DNA of 64,000 nt from Elgaria multicarinata webbii (Eukaryota; Chordata; Lepidosauria; Squamata; Anguidae). The position numbers and the translations under genes are program-made. The notes under the pieces are model-generated. The model saw nothing but the letters and a program-made list of their open reading frames with translations, searched no databases and was not told the origin of the DNA. The first letter of the stretch is position 1; the number at the start of each line of letters is the position of its first letter. This document shows, in pieces, positions 51,243 through 62,560 of this stretch. Location: contig NC_086180.1 of the NCBI RefSeq assembly GCF_023053635.1, forward strand, positions 92,233,447-92,297,446. The letters are read 5' to 3'.

Positions 51243-51857
51243 AGCATGCAGCGTGTTGTGTCTTTTCAAAATGGCATTCACCCTAATGCAATGAAATAAT
51301 ATTAATTAAAAATCAACCGAAGGGATTTTTTTTAAAAAAAAATCAGGGTCTAATTACTTCATAAATCATGGGCACAGATCTCACCAGCCCAAATTCAGTA
51401 ATCACAATGGCTGACTTCGGATGACACATTAGGCAATGGAGGGGGTAATAGCACACTCACAGTTCATTATTCTCCTGGTACTCCTCTCATGACATGTTGC
51501 CCCTGCCCCCATCACGTGGCTGAAAGTCCCAGGGGCATGGGGCCATGCTGCTGAATCTACTAAGTGGATTCACCACCCTGGTAAGGTGCCACACTGCTGC
51601 CAGAATTGTTGAGTCTCTCCTCCCAAAGGAAAGGCTCCTGCTCCTTCCTTCCTCTTCACTTGACACCAGGAGTTGTAATGCTCACCTGTTCCTGTCTACA
51701 GGAAAGGGCTTCAGTAGGGATAGGTATATTGCTTTTAGAGAGCCCTTCCCCTCTTTTCCCTGGGGTGTGTGTTTGTGTAGGCTTCAAGTCTTTTAAACCT
51801 CCATTTGCTCAGCTATTTCCCCCAAAGCTAGCTTGTGCATTTGAATTTGTTTAAATC
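51243..51857. other. intergenic stretch, nothing recognised
   Basis: Between CR1 and L2-like fragments; no gene or classified repeat identified. Confidence 0.35.
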
Positions 51858-51940
51858 TCAATTTCTGTAAACCGCCCAGAGAGCCCTGGCTATGGGAGCG
51901 GTATATAAGTTTAATAATAATAATAAAAAATAAATAAATG
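51858..51940 (+). mobile_element. L2-like 3' tail fragment
   Basis: GTAAACCGCCCAGAGAGCCC and GGGAGCGGTATATAAG followed by (AATA)n and (ATA)n. Confidence 0.65.
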
Positions 51941-52360
51941 TGCCATTGTGGCACATTTCTCCAATAGTTTAGATTTCTTTGGGTAAGAATTGCCTTACTT
52001 AGCCACAAATGTTCTATTGCCAATGTCTGAAGATTCCTTATAAGCAGGTGTGTAGGTCGCAGCCTGTTGTTTGTCTCTATTGATTAAAATGGCGAAATAG
52101 TGTACGGTCGGCTGTGTGGGCACTGCGTCCCCGATGACGCAATGATCAACTCGACTGACAGTTGCCTCCTTCCCCGGCCCGTTGATTATTGTGTCGTCCG
52201 AACCCAGCCAGTGAGTGAGAGAGGTTTTTTCTTTTCTACTTTAAACTGCCCTCCTTCCCTCAATCTTTCACCAGTCTTCTTGAAATTTTCAGGTTATGTA
52301 AAACCAACCTTTCTGGACCATGTAAATTTCAGGAAGATTGGTGAAACATTTTCGATGTTA

Positions 52361-52850
52361 TGAATTCAAGAAGGATGCAGACAAGCTGGAGCGTGTTCAG
52401 AGGAGGGCAACCAGGATGATCAGGGGTCTGGAAACAAAGCCCTATGAGGAGAGACTGAAAGAACTGGGCATGTTTAGCCTGGAGAAGAGAAGATTGAGGG
52501 GAGACATGATAGCACTCTTCAAATACTTGAAAGGTTGTCACACAGAGGAGGGCCAGGATCTCTTCTCGATCCTCCCAGAGTGCAGGACACAGAATAACGG
52601 ACTCAAGTTAAAGGAAGCCAGATTCCGGCTGGACATCAGGAAAAACTTCTTGACTGTTAGAGCAGTGCAACGGTGGAATCAGTTACCTAGGGAGGTTGTG
52701 GGCTCTCCCAAACTAGAGGCATTCAAGAGGCAGCTGGACAAGCATCTGTCAGGGATGCTTTAGGGTGGATTCCTGCATTGAGCAGGGGGTTGGATTCAAT
52801 GGCCTTGTAGGCCCCTTCCAACTCTGCTTTTCTATGATTCTATGAATGCT
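52361..52850 (+). mobile_element. CR1 LINE, 5'-truncated 3' end
   Basis: Encodes [20 protein letters not shown] to the ORF2 stop at 52761, open throughout, then the 3' UTR and ATGATTCTATGA ending. Plus strand. Confidence 0.93.
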
Positions 52851-54365
52851 AGAATAACCCCCTCCTCCCCCAGTACCCCTTTATCATGGTGGAATGTGTT
52901 TTTTCCAGTCGGTCTTAACTAAAGAGGCACTGCCATGCCTCTTTAAATACATCCCTATCATGTTCCCATTTATTCACCTTTCTCTGAAGATACGAATTGT
53001 ATTCAGTGAATGCATCTCTCTTACCATTTTTTCCCCATCTTAAAACTGGATGTTTGTAGTGCTGCTGTTCTGGACAAGTCTGACGTACTACAGTTACGAT
53101 ACTTGGCTAAAGGGGACTTCTCCTGCCAAACCATCTCCACTGTTTTGTTTTAAAAACAAGACTAAAACATGGTTGGCATTTGGAATGGACACATTATATG
53201 GGAACTATCCTATTCAGGGTCACCAGGAAATTAGCATGTTCCCACTGTACAAGGGCGTTAGAGGTGCAATCTACGATTTCCTGCCTGTGACTGCCTCTTC
53301 CTCCCCCTCGCCTCAGTGGAACAGAAGGAACTCTTGAAATTCAGATGGTGGCAGCAACAGCTGTGGACCCAGAGCCAAGAATAAAGCACAGCAAAGGTAG
53401 GGGCTTTGGAGAGAGTCTCAGAGGAGGGATGGGGGCTGCAGGGTGGTGGGTTAGAGACATACAGGCAATAGCCAGGATTTGGAGGGGGGAAGGCAGCAAG
53501 GAGAAGGTGGCCACGGCAGAGTTGACAGGCCACCCTAAATGCTTCTAGATGGTTCATAGTTCAGGAACTCTGGACAGAAGAAGAAGCAAAAAATACATCA
53601 ATCTTATTCTGGGCCAAATTTGCCCACATTTCTGAAAAGGCAAAATTGTATGTTGATACAAACTTCAGTCCTGCCTTCACTTTCAAGAAGGGAAGGGGCT
53701 CCTGGGGACATGAAAAAGTCTGTTTCCTCCTTTCAATGAAAAATGAATGCAGATAAATTCCTTTACCTGAGTAGTATAATGTATACCAGAATATGACATA
53801 TTCTGGAAACTAAAACTGCTTTATAAGGGATTACAAATTATAACAGGTGTTCATGGGGCTGCCTTGATGGTGCCGGGTTGCCTGCACTTTTAGGAAAACC
53901 CTGCGCTTTTGCTGCAGTGAGGTGGCGTTGGGTAGTCCCAACACAGGAGGCAGCGCAGGCTTTCTGGTGGCTATTCGGCTCGCTGGGCCCACCCCCAGAT
54001 TCCGGCAACCAATGGGAGGTCGCCTTCCACATGGGAATGCCCCCCCCCCCCCCGTGCCAGAGCGAGGCCAGATGGCAGAAGACCTTGCTTGCTCTGGCAG
54101 GAAAAGACGCGGCGAGTTCCTGACTTTTCTGCTGCACATCTTCATCTCTTTGCCCCACAGCAGCGAATCGACGGCAACATCATATAACTGAGACAGTGCC
54201 GATTTACCAGCCACTGGGGGGGGGGGGCAAAGACGCTGTCTAGACACACACACACACACACACTCCTATTACCTGCTTCCAAATTCATTTTTAATAATTA
54301 AAGTAATTTAAAGTGTGCCTGGATACTAATACTGATACTCTGGCTGCAATAAGGTCCTTTATGTC
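52851..54365. other. intergenic stretch, nothing firmly recognised
   Basis: Contains C-runs (54041-54053), a G-run near 54217, and (CA)n at 54244-54262. Several short open frames have no family match. Confidence 0.35.
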
Positions 54366-54369
54366 CTGT

Positions 54370-54490
54370 TGGATCTCATGTAGCAGGGCTGGGGAAAACG
54401 TCTGCCTGAGGGTTTTTTTGGTTATCCAGCACTGAGGTAGATGGACCAATTGACTCAGAGTTATGCAGCTCCATATGTTCACAATAGGGC
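54370..54490 (+). mobile_element. tRNA-derived SINE, 3' part
   Basis: GTAGCAGGGCTGGGGAAAAC, CGTCTGCCTGAGGG, GAGGTAGATGGACCAATTGA and GCAGCTCCATATGTTC match the SINE 3' region. Confidence 0.6.
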
Positions 54491-55436
54491 TGTGCTGCAT
54501 TTGGACATCTGAAAGAAAATATATATTTGAAAGAACTCCATAATCATTTCCAGTTTAATAAATACAACTCACAATTATTCTAAATTATCTAATCATAAAT
54601 GAAAATGTTCATTCTTTCAGAACGTTTTTCTTTCAAATGTATTTAGTACACTTCTTATTCCTAAGTCAGGCAGCTGCAGGTTTATTTGCAAATGGAAACG
54701 ATGTCACTACATCTGAGCGAGTTAGAGATTAAGGAGCCATCTCCAGGGGTTCACATTGGGGGTGGGGAGGAGTACTTGCAGGAGCATAGCTAGAGCAGGG
54801 TGGACGCCCACCCCCAGCCAGGGATCCTTGGGGAAACAGGGTCCTTGGTGGGCAGTGGGCTTCTCCCCCACCTCTAGCTGGGTTTTGACAGTGCCCCCCG
54901 TTCAAATCAATGGAGTTAATAGTTTGGCTCAGTGGAATGTTCACAATTTGTTGTGTTAAATGGTGGCAATTCTAGGTGGTGGTGCTGGGAGAGGGAAGCA
55001 AGCATGCAAGAGAGGGCAGTGTGTGCATGTGCACGTGCGTGCACATGGGCGGAAGAATATGGTTGGCAAAGGAGGAGAAAGGCAAACAATTTGTGAGGCC
55101 TGGTATTATGGCCATCTTCTCTCACCTTCAGCAGGACTCTTCCTTATGAACAAATGATGTGTAGGGCAGCAGACTGGGAGTAGAGAGTGGTGGAACTTGA
55201 CACTGGAATATAGGTGAGTAAAACTTAACTGCAATCTCTCTAGGTTTCCATTCTCTAATCTGAAACTATGAGAATGGCTTGTTTAAAGTATTGAGAACTT
55301 GGTTATTTCTGTGAATCACTAAAACAAGGGAAATAGAGGGTTTCCTCACTACTTTCTACCTTACTGCTTTCAATTTTCATGCTACGTGCTATGGCTTTAC
55401 TGGGTACACGTTACTGCTTCAGGTTATCTACCTGTT

Positions 55437-55600
55437 AAAAGTGGCAGCAGGGGGTGAGTGGGGAGGGGGAGGGAGAGAGAGGTGAGTCCGATGGACTGAA
55501 TTGGCCCGAGGCGCCCCGAGGTTTCGGTACTGATCTGCTTCGACCTTGGGCCAACGTGGCACTGACTCAGATCCAGGCTGAGGTGGGCTGACAATAGCTG
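55437..55600. repeat. dispersed repeat similar to 3350-3530
   Basis: GTGGCAGCAGGGGGTGAG, CCCGAGGCGCCCCGAGG and CAGGCTGAGGTGGGCTGA parallel the 3.1-3.5 kb element. Confidence 0.5.
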
Positions 55601-55799
55601 CTACAGCTAAGGCTCAGAAGTACGTGTGCATATTTTTTAGTTGGGTGCTTTTCCTTATTGCTGACCTCAACATTAACACTGCTGACACATCAGCTATATT
55701 TGGAACTCCACGTAGGCCATAAAAATATACAAGAGACAAAAGTGCTTCCTTTGCACAAGGGGAACCACATCATTTGCAAAAGAAATGGGAACTAAGACG

Positions 55800-56215
55800 G
55801 AGCCATAATAGAAAGGGATTTGACAAAATGCCCCATGACATTCTGATTAGCAAACTAGCTAATAGTGGGCTAGATGGAACAACTGTAAGGTGGATCCACA
55901 GTTGGCTACAGAATCGGACTCAAAGAGTACTTATCAATGGAACCTTCTCAAACTGGGGAGAGGCAAGAGGGGAGAGTGGGGTGCCGCAGGGCTCAGTCCT
56001 GGGCCCAGTGCTCTTCAACATTTTTATTAATGACTTGGATGAGGAGATGCAGGGAACGCTGATCAAATTTGCAGATGACACCAAATTGGGTGGGATAGCT
56101 AATACCCTGGAAGACAGAAACAAACTTCAAAGTGATCTTGATAGGCTGGAGTGCTGAGCTGAAAGGGATAAATGCTATGTTCTACATTTAGGAAATAGAA
56201 ACACAGCAGGAAATC
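55800..56215 (+). mobile_element. CR1 reverse-transcriptase fragment
   Basis: Encodes [39 protein letters not shown] and FADDTKLGG, open to 56157, then a decayed end. Truncated on both sides, about 0.5 kb upstream of the C3AR1 coding exon. Confidence 0.92.
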
Positions 56216-56710
56216 GCAGTACATTCTGTTTTTTAAAAGAAGTTGGATTAAAAGGGGTCTATTTTGCAACAGAAAAACAAGCAGAAGGCGCAGGAGAGGC
56301 AGTCCATAAGTGGGCAGTAGCGAGTGTGTGATAAAATGCTAGTCTGATAAACCTCATAGAGAAAATTCTGGAAAGTGTCCTTTTATTTCTAGGGGGTAAG
56401 AAAAGAAAAATATCTTATGAATTTCCTAGTGTGATAAAGCTCCAAATTGCTCAGAATTGAAAATCCAAATGCCACTTGCTCACACTAATTAACACAGGGG
56501 GAAATCCACTAGGAAGTTCTTCTGCACAAGTGCTGTTGACATAAACGAGAGCTACGCAAGAGCACGATAATATGCCCCTGTGCAGCTCCCACCCATTGAG
56601 CTTGTGCAGGAGAACTTCACATTGGATTTTGCCTGTGTCAGATTCTTTCAACCACCCTTTACAGTATCATTAGAATAAAGTTGGAGAGCCCCGAGCTAAT
56701 GCTATTTGCT

Positions 56711-56746
56711 TTGTTTTTCAGGGTCAGGTGTTGTTGTCTTAGGAAG
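56711..56746 (+). other. C3AR1: C3AR1 splice acceptor and exon-2 5' UTR
   Basis: TTGCTTTGTTTTTCAG ends at 56721 and gives a strong acceptor, followed by 25 nt of untranslated exon and the start ATG with A at -3. C3AR1 in mammals has a non-coding first exon and an intron just before the start codon. The first exon could not be located in the 46-56 kb interval from sequence alone. Confidence 0.75.
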
Positions 56747-58159
56747 ATGCCTCCATTCCTGGCTAATGAGAGTTTTAATAGCTCTGTTGAGCCCTTCATG
56801 TTCGAACGTACCCCCACATCTATCAGTTCTCTGACTGTCTTCTCCCTCACCTTCCTCCTGGGTCTGCCTGGAAATGGCCTGGTGATATGGGTAACCACCC
56901 TGAAAATGAAGCGAACAGTGAACACCACTTGGTTTCTCCACCTTGCGGTGGCTGACTTCCTGTGCTGCCTGTCCCTGCCTTTTTACATTGTTCATCTGGC
57001 TCTCCATGAGCACTGGCCTTATGGTTGGTTTTTCTGCAAGATTATTCCAACAACCATTATTTTCAACATGTTTGCCAGTGTCTTTCTCCTCACCACCATC
57101 AGTATTGACAGATGTCTGGTGGTGATGAAGCCTGTCTGGTGTCAGAATCACCGAACAGTAAGGTTCACTGCCATGATATGTGGTGGCATCTGGCTCTTAG
57201 CCTTCATTATGTGTTGTCCTGCCTTCTTCTACCGTGAGACCTCCATGGATGAATTTGGCAACACCAAATGTGTCTACAATTGGCACGGTGAGGAATATGC
57301 AGAGGACAACTGGCCAGCGGACGCATTTTCCGGCAACTATGAGTCTTTTATTCCATACCCTTCTCCCATGGATAGTGGAATCTATGAGGACAACATCACA
57401 TATGGAATTCTGGATATGTATCTGGAGTATCCTATTCTGAACACTGAAAAAAGCAAGTTTCTGCATTCTAGCATATCAAATAATCACAGCATCAGTAAAG
57501 TTACAGATTCGTCAGTGACAGCCATCACGCATCCTACACCAATATTGCATGAACTTCCCAGAATCTATCAGAATCTATCCAATATTCTTCATTCAGATGT
57601 TCCTCCTGGCATTTATTCTGAGACCCTCTTTTTGAGTAATGATTCAACAGAAATGTACTTTTATGATTTCTCTGAAATCCAACCACCAAGTGTCCTTTTG
57701 TCCATTACCATTACCAGAAGCGTCTTTGGTTTCCTTCTCCCCTTTGGAATCATGGTGACCTGTTATGCACTTATTGCTCACAAGATGCTCAAAAACCAAT
57801 TTGCTAAGCCCCGCAGGAAGGCTCTACAGATTATCCTGCTTGTGATAGCTGCTTTTTTCCTCTGCTGGGCTCCTTACCATGTAATTGGGGCGCTGTACAT
57901 CCTGGCTTCCCCAGGCACAGAATTTCATGAAAAGCTGGTTTTGTGGGACCACATTTCCACAGCACTGGCCTATGCCAACAGCTGCATCAACCCACTTCTT
58001 TATGTGTTCGTGGGTCGAAGTTTCAGAGAAAAAGCACACCAGACAGTGCAAGGGATTTTTGAAGGGGCTTTCCGTGAGGAAGCTACATGCTCCACAGCCT
58101 ACACTCAGGACAGAAGCAGGTCTATCATTGACAATGATATTGATGTTTCAGTACTCTAA
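56747..58159 (+). CDS. C3AR1: C3AR1, C3a anaphylatoxin chemotactic receptor
   Basis: 470-residue class A G-protein-coupled receptor for complement fragment C3a, at the plasma membrane of leukocytes, coupled to Gi. Seen: PGNGL in TM1 (Asn43), LAVAD in TM2 (Asp70), Cys97 before TM3, the DRC variant of the DRY motif at 121-123, CWAP in TM6 (373-376), NPLLY in TM7 (415-419), and a Ser/Thr-rich tail. The second extracellular loop spans about residues 163-315, the hallmark of C3AR1 against C5AR1 and FPRs. Cys175 can pair with Cys97. N-glycosylation sequons lie at 7, 11, 216, 246, 276 and 298. The reading frame is open further upstream, but no good ATG lies between the splice acceptor and 56747. Human C3AR1 is 482 residues with its coding sequence in one exon, as here. 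No defects. Confidence 0.97.
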   Translation: MPPFLANESFNSSVEPFMFERTPTSISSLTVFSLTFLLGLPGNGLVIWVTTLKMKRTVNTTWFLHLAVADFLCCLSLPFYIVHLALHEHWPYGWFFCKIIPTTIIFNMFASVFLLTTISIDRCLVVMKPVWCQNHRTVRFTAMICGGIWLLAFIMCCPAFFYRETSMDEFGNTKCVYNWHGEEYAEDNWPADAFSGNYESFIPYPSPMDSGIYEDNITYGILDMYLEYPILNTEKSKFLHSSISNNHSISKVTDSSVTAITHPTPILHELPRIYQNLSNILHSDVPPGIYSETLFLSNDSTEMYFYDFSEIQPPSVLLSITITRSVFGFLLPFGIMVTCYALIAHKMLKNQFAKPRRKALQIILLVIAAFFLCWAPYHVIGALYILASPGTEFHEKLVLWDHISTALAYANSCINPLLYVFVGRSFREKAHQTVQGIFEGAFREEATCSTAYTQDRSRSIIDNDIDVSVL

Positions 58160-59620
58160 AATGGATCTTCTAGACAACAGAAATTCTGTTTCAGTCTTCT
58201 GAATTCCTGATTTAGTGCAGCAATACAGATGTGAACAATCTGGATTATGATCTATAGCTCTTGTATATATGGAGGACACCTTGAACATCTCACATCTGCT
58301 TTGAAGGGTATTTTAAATTTGCCAATATTTTATAGCATTGTGAATGTTACGTATGGTATTATATGTCTATGTGGCTACATCTTCTCTTGGCACCATTGTC
58401 AAAAGGGAGTGGATGTTGCGAAGTATCATGTGCCAGAATAAGTTTTAGCGCTAGAAAAGAAATGTTCAAATAAGGTTTAACAGTGGTTTTTTTAAAAAAT
58501 GCACTGTGTTCTGAGAATGCTGTCAAACGTGGAAGTCGTGCTTCATTTCTCCTGCTGTTTCTAAAAAGATGTGTGCCAGGGCTCAAGCCTGCCAGCTAGA
58601 AAGACACCCAACTGATTTAGATCTAAGCATGTGGGGACAGGCTGCCATTGCTCAATAGGGAAGAAAATGCATTCATAGCCAGAGATATTTTTTCTTGATA
58701 TAAACCATGACTTTGTATCTGTTTCTTTGAATAAGAGGCGTGGCCAAAGATGGGAGAGTGGAGCTAAATGGGCATGGCTAGAGCGGTGTTGTGTATTTGA
58801 AACCAGTACCTGAAGAGTTTTGTTCTACTTACGCCACTGGGTAGGACATGACTAACACGAACACAGAATTGGACTTGCACAACTATGAGCGTCATGTTTC
58901 ATGTAACACCACTGAGGACTCCATTAACAGGTATGTTTTTCCAGTGCACATATCTTGGAGTAGGGGCTACCCAGTTATTGGATGCCTTCCTGCTACAAAT
59001 TCACCAAGGCCTGAGCATTGTTCAGAAGAGTTGCAAGACCTACATTTTCGTACTTAGCTTTGGGGCAGAGGGTTACGCCAGGAAGAGGTGGAGACGTTTT
59101 TACAAATGAGTGATGATGTTTTCTGTTCCGTGGTGTGGTGGGTAAGGAGAGATTTTGTTACCCAGCCTGAGGTTTTGGGATGAGGCAGGCTAGAAAGGTG
59201 CGTTAAATAATTTTAAACTCTGAATTAAACACTACATGGCTTTAATTTCGAGCCCACCTTTCATACATTCTGCCCCATATAGGAAATGACTAGCAACACA
59301 GTTGCCTAAATTTCCAGGCACAAAGTGCCACCGCTCTAACTCCGCCACAGGCACCAGCGTGCCGGCCTCTTCCTTGGCGCCTCCCTTGTTGCCCCACATG
59401 CTTCTCACTTTTCTCTAATCAATCAATTCTCTTACTGGCAGATGGGATCACTTCAAAGCAAAACGAGGGCCTCCAGCCGCTGCCCCCTTGTTTGCTCAGT
59501 AATTCCTTGGGGCCACACATGGGGCTCTCATGAGCATTCCTAGGAAATGAAGATGACAAGGTAGCTACAGGCTGACGCTTCCCTCTGCAGCACTGGAAAT
59601 GGAGGGCTCAAAGGAGCTTT
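58160..59620 (+). other. C3AR1: C3AR1 3' UTR and flank
   Basis: Unique sequence follows the C3AR1 stop. Only variant polyadenylation signals are seen (AATAAG near 58469 and ATTAAA near 59223), so the transcript end cannot be fixed. No repeat or second gene is recognised here. FOXJ2, expected tail to tail by mammalian synteny, was not found on the minus strand. Confidence 0.4.
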
Positions 59621-59629
59621 GAGAAGTGT

Positions 59630-60016
59630 CTTTGGCCTCAGGCCCCCACTTCTGCCTTGTACTCCAGCCTTTGGGGGCAAGTTACACGTCGCTTGTGACT
59701 AGCCACACCTTCCATGGTAGCCACTCTGTGGTGGTGCCCAAGACAGTTCGTACAGTTCCAGTCGAGGTGGAACTCCCTGCCTTTGGAGGCCAGGCGGATG
59801 CCAACACAAGGCTGCTTCCGGCACCTCCTGAAAACAGCTCTTGTTTCGAGAAGCCTTCCTGAAATAACTAGCTTTTTTTCGGGTTCCTTTGTTTTTAAAT
59901 TGAACAATTTTAATTTGTTTTTAAAATCTTTCTTTTACTGTTTATAGTTATGTTCACCACTCTGGAATCTATGTTACATAATTGAGCAATATATAAATAT
60001 TGTAAATAAATAAAGG
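59630..60016 (+). mobile_element. L2-like LINE 3' end
   Basis: The ORF C-terminus (GTGGAACTCCCTGCCTTTGG, related to LWNSLP) is followed by TTTAAATTGAACAATTTTAA, GAGCAATATATAAATATTG and (AATA)n. Confidence 0.7.
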
Positions 60017-60234
60017 ATCCAAGAAGGTTGCCTGACCTTTCTCGAACCCCTGGTATTTCATTTGACAGTAGAATGCAAAACTAACTTCATTTCCTAACAA
60101 AAGAACCAATAATTATGCTGTGCAGCTGAAGTGTTTTTCAGTCTCTGTGGATTACCTATAGAAGAAAAAGGAATTTTTTTTAAAGACCTAGCTAGGAGGT
60201 AAGAGGCAGCAGTACTCCCCCACCACTCAAAAAT

Positions 60235-60500
60235 TAATGTTTGGGGAGAGGGGCACCTCCTCGTCCAAATCATTAATAAAAATGTTGAAGAGCACTGGGC
60301 CCAGGACTGAGCCCTGCGGTACCTCATTCGTTGCCTCTCCCCAGTTTGAGAAGGTTCCATTGATAAGTACTCTTTGAGGCTGATTCTGTAGCCAACTGTG
60401 AATCCACCTAATAGTTGTTCCATCTAGCCCACTTTTAGCTAGTTTGTTAATCAGAATGTCATGTGGTACTTTGTCAAAAGCTTTGCTGAAGTCAATCATA
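60235..60500 (-). mobile_element. CR1 reverse-transcriptase fragment
   Basis: Minus strand encodes [35 protein letters not shown] and [18 protein letters not shown]. Truncated at both ends. Confidence 0.92.
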
Positions 60501-60719
60501 TCATATACTTTGGTAACACGTATATAAATAACGAACAACAGGAAAATATTATATATGAAACTGCACCTAGAACCTTACTCATCAAGTAATTTAACATGGC
60601 CTAAGTTTGAAATGAGCAGAAGCTAAAGGACGTCACTGACACTCCTGCAGGAGTCCAGGACACAGGTTAGTGGCTCACTGCTGATTTCATTTTTTATCCT
60701 TTCCTAAGGGAGCTCAAGT

Positions 60720-60830
60720 TATCTCTCCTTTAGCTATATAACCCCCTTAAGAGGTAGGTTAGGCTGCAAGATCGTAACCAGCCCAGTTAGCTTCATTGCT
60801 GAGTGACGATTTGAACACAGGTCAAAGTCC
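60720..60830 (-). mobile_element. SINE-body fragment
   Basis: AAGAGGTAGGTTAGGCTG, CATTGCTGAGTGACGATTTG and AACACAGGTC resemble the inverted MIR-like SINE body. Diverged. Confidence 0.4.
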
Positions 60831-61052
60831 AACACAAGACACAGGAGATCCATTTACCTGCTTCCTGAGTGTTACCCTCTTATGTGCCTCTGAATGAGCC
60901 AAGACAGGTAAGTGAGGAATGCACATATGGGGAGAACTCTGTCAGGAAACCAAAATCAAACAAGGCACAGCTGTTCTTTGTCAAGGGAAAACATCTTAAA
61001 TGCTTTTCAGGATTCCCTCTTCCTTCAGGGATGAAAAGCCTTTAAGGTTTTT

Positions 61053-61493
61053 TCAAGTGACAAAGACCCACGTCGAAACACGTTGGGAACAACCAGTACA
61101 GCTGTATTGTCTATTTTTGGTTTCCTGCTTTACAGCCGTTTTTCTGATCCCTATTGCTACTGTTGAGAACTCTGACAGCCCCTCTAGCATTGTCCACTCT
61201 GGGGAGGGTAAGGTTCCCGCGTCCTGTGCCTGGGCTACACAGACAACAGAATGTGGTGGTAGCGGGTGCTCTGGACCAGGTGAGAACCCCAAATGGAATG
61301 ACCTATTGTCTATCCCTAAGCTTGAGTCAGCAGCGGATGTCCTGCTGCTCATAGATGAAACATGCTCCACCAAATGCTCCACTGCCTTTGCTTTTTCAAC
61401 TAGGCTCGAAAGAACACTTCCCTTTTCAAAGTTCAAGTTACTCAATCCATTGCATATTGCAGCAAAAACAAGTTTTTGCTGATTTTCACTCAA
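61053..61493 (-). other. unassigned 146-codon open frame
   Basis: The longest open frame of the right flank that no known repeat explains. It reads MSENQQKLVFAAICNGLSNL onward, with an overlapping 160-codon frame on the plus strand. No signal peptide, domain or splice context recognised. The nearby ACGTCGAAACACGTTGGGAA at 61069 resembles phrases of dispersed vertebrate repeats, so transposon origin is possible. Function unknown. Confidence 0.2.
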
Positions 61494-61734
61494 CTTCCTT
61501 TTAAGATCACAATCTCTGCTTTAGAATCTCCCAAAGATAACCAAGGAAACACTTCATTAATTATTTTAAAGGTTTCTTACAGCACTGGACGTGGAAGGTG
61601 TCTGAGCAGAGTTGCATTATGCACAAAAGGATTTAAGGCAAGTCAGAGATTGCGGCACGGCTGGCTCCTGGAGCTCCCAGCTGTGTCAGTGGTCTCCTGC
61701 AATTCCTTACCCAATAGAATTTCCTCAACTGAGA

Positions 61735-61930
61735 GTTTATGTGGTGGAGCGGATAGAGCTGGACATTGAACATGAGAGACCTAGGATCAAATTCCCACTC
61801 AGCTGTGTAGCTCACTGGATCACCATGGAGCTGTTACTCTCTGAACCTCACATGGTTGCTGTGAACATAAAATGTGATAGCCCCAAATATGTTGCCTGAG
61901 TTCCTTGGAGGAAGAGCAGAATAAACATGT
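61735..61930 (+). mobile_element. tRNA-derived SINE, diverged
   Basis: GTGGTGGAGCGGATAGAGCT (A-box zone), CTAGGATCAAATTCCCACTC (B-box zone), then CATGGTTGCTGTGAACATAA and GAGTTCCTTGGAGGAA. Same family as the inverted copy at 6778-7012. Confidence 0.6.
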
Positions 61931-62339
61931 GAACAAACAAAAGGGAGTATAGATGCCTGAAATGTAGTACTACAGTCCTAAGTATTTACATTATAACATT
62001 TGGAGAGGCTGTTTCCACACAGTGCTGAAGACATGTTGCTCACGGCCAATCATATGTGTGTGTGTGGGGGGGGGGCGGAATTAACAGAGGCCAAGGCAAT
62101 CCCAAATCCTTCAGCATGGCTAGCTGAGCTGTACATTTACAAGATTGTGCATTATGTGAAGGAAGGAGATGGAGAATAATTCTTCTCCCTCTCACCAAAT
62201 GTATCTTAGATACAATGAAACTAGCGATTGATCAGACCAAAGGAAGCACTTTGCACAGCACATAGCTAACGTATGCCACTGCTACAAGATGTGGTTATAA
62301 TGATCTCTAGCTTTCAAAGAGGATTACAAAAAGACGTGG

Positions 62340-62560
62340 AGGTTGGAGCTATCAAGGACTACTGGTCAGGATGCCTATATGAGACCTCTAGGTGCAGAGG
62401 CAACACACCAATGGCTGCCAGTTGCTGGGGAGCAACAGCTGGAAAGGCCCTATGGCCTCTACTTGCCCTGCTGGTGAACTTCCCAGGGGCATCTGCTTGG
62501 CCAGTGTGGAAAACAAAATACTGGATGGGATGAGATTTGAGCTGATCTAGCAGAGGTCCA
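62340..62560 (+). repeat. dispersed repeat fragment
   Basis: ATGGCTGCCAGTTGCTGGGG, GGCATCTGCTTGGCCAGTGT, and GATCTAGCAGAGG match a frequent reptile repeat that ends with the phrase for 'gatcc agcagg'. Classification is uncertain. Confidence 0.4.

Noticed and set aside
56681-56746. Upstream extension of the C3AR1 frame by 22 residues
   Set aside because: It begins at TTG and crosses the splice acceptor at 56721, so it is mostly intron; the ATG at 56747 matches the family N-terminus.
56702-57151. 149-codon minus-strand frame
   Set aside because: Antisense shadow of C3AR1.
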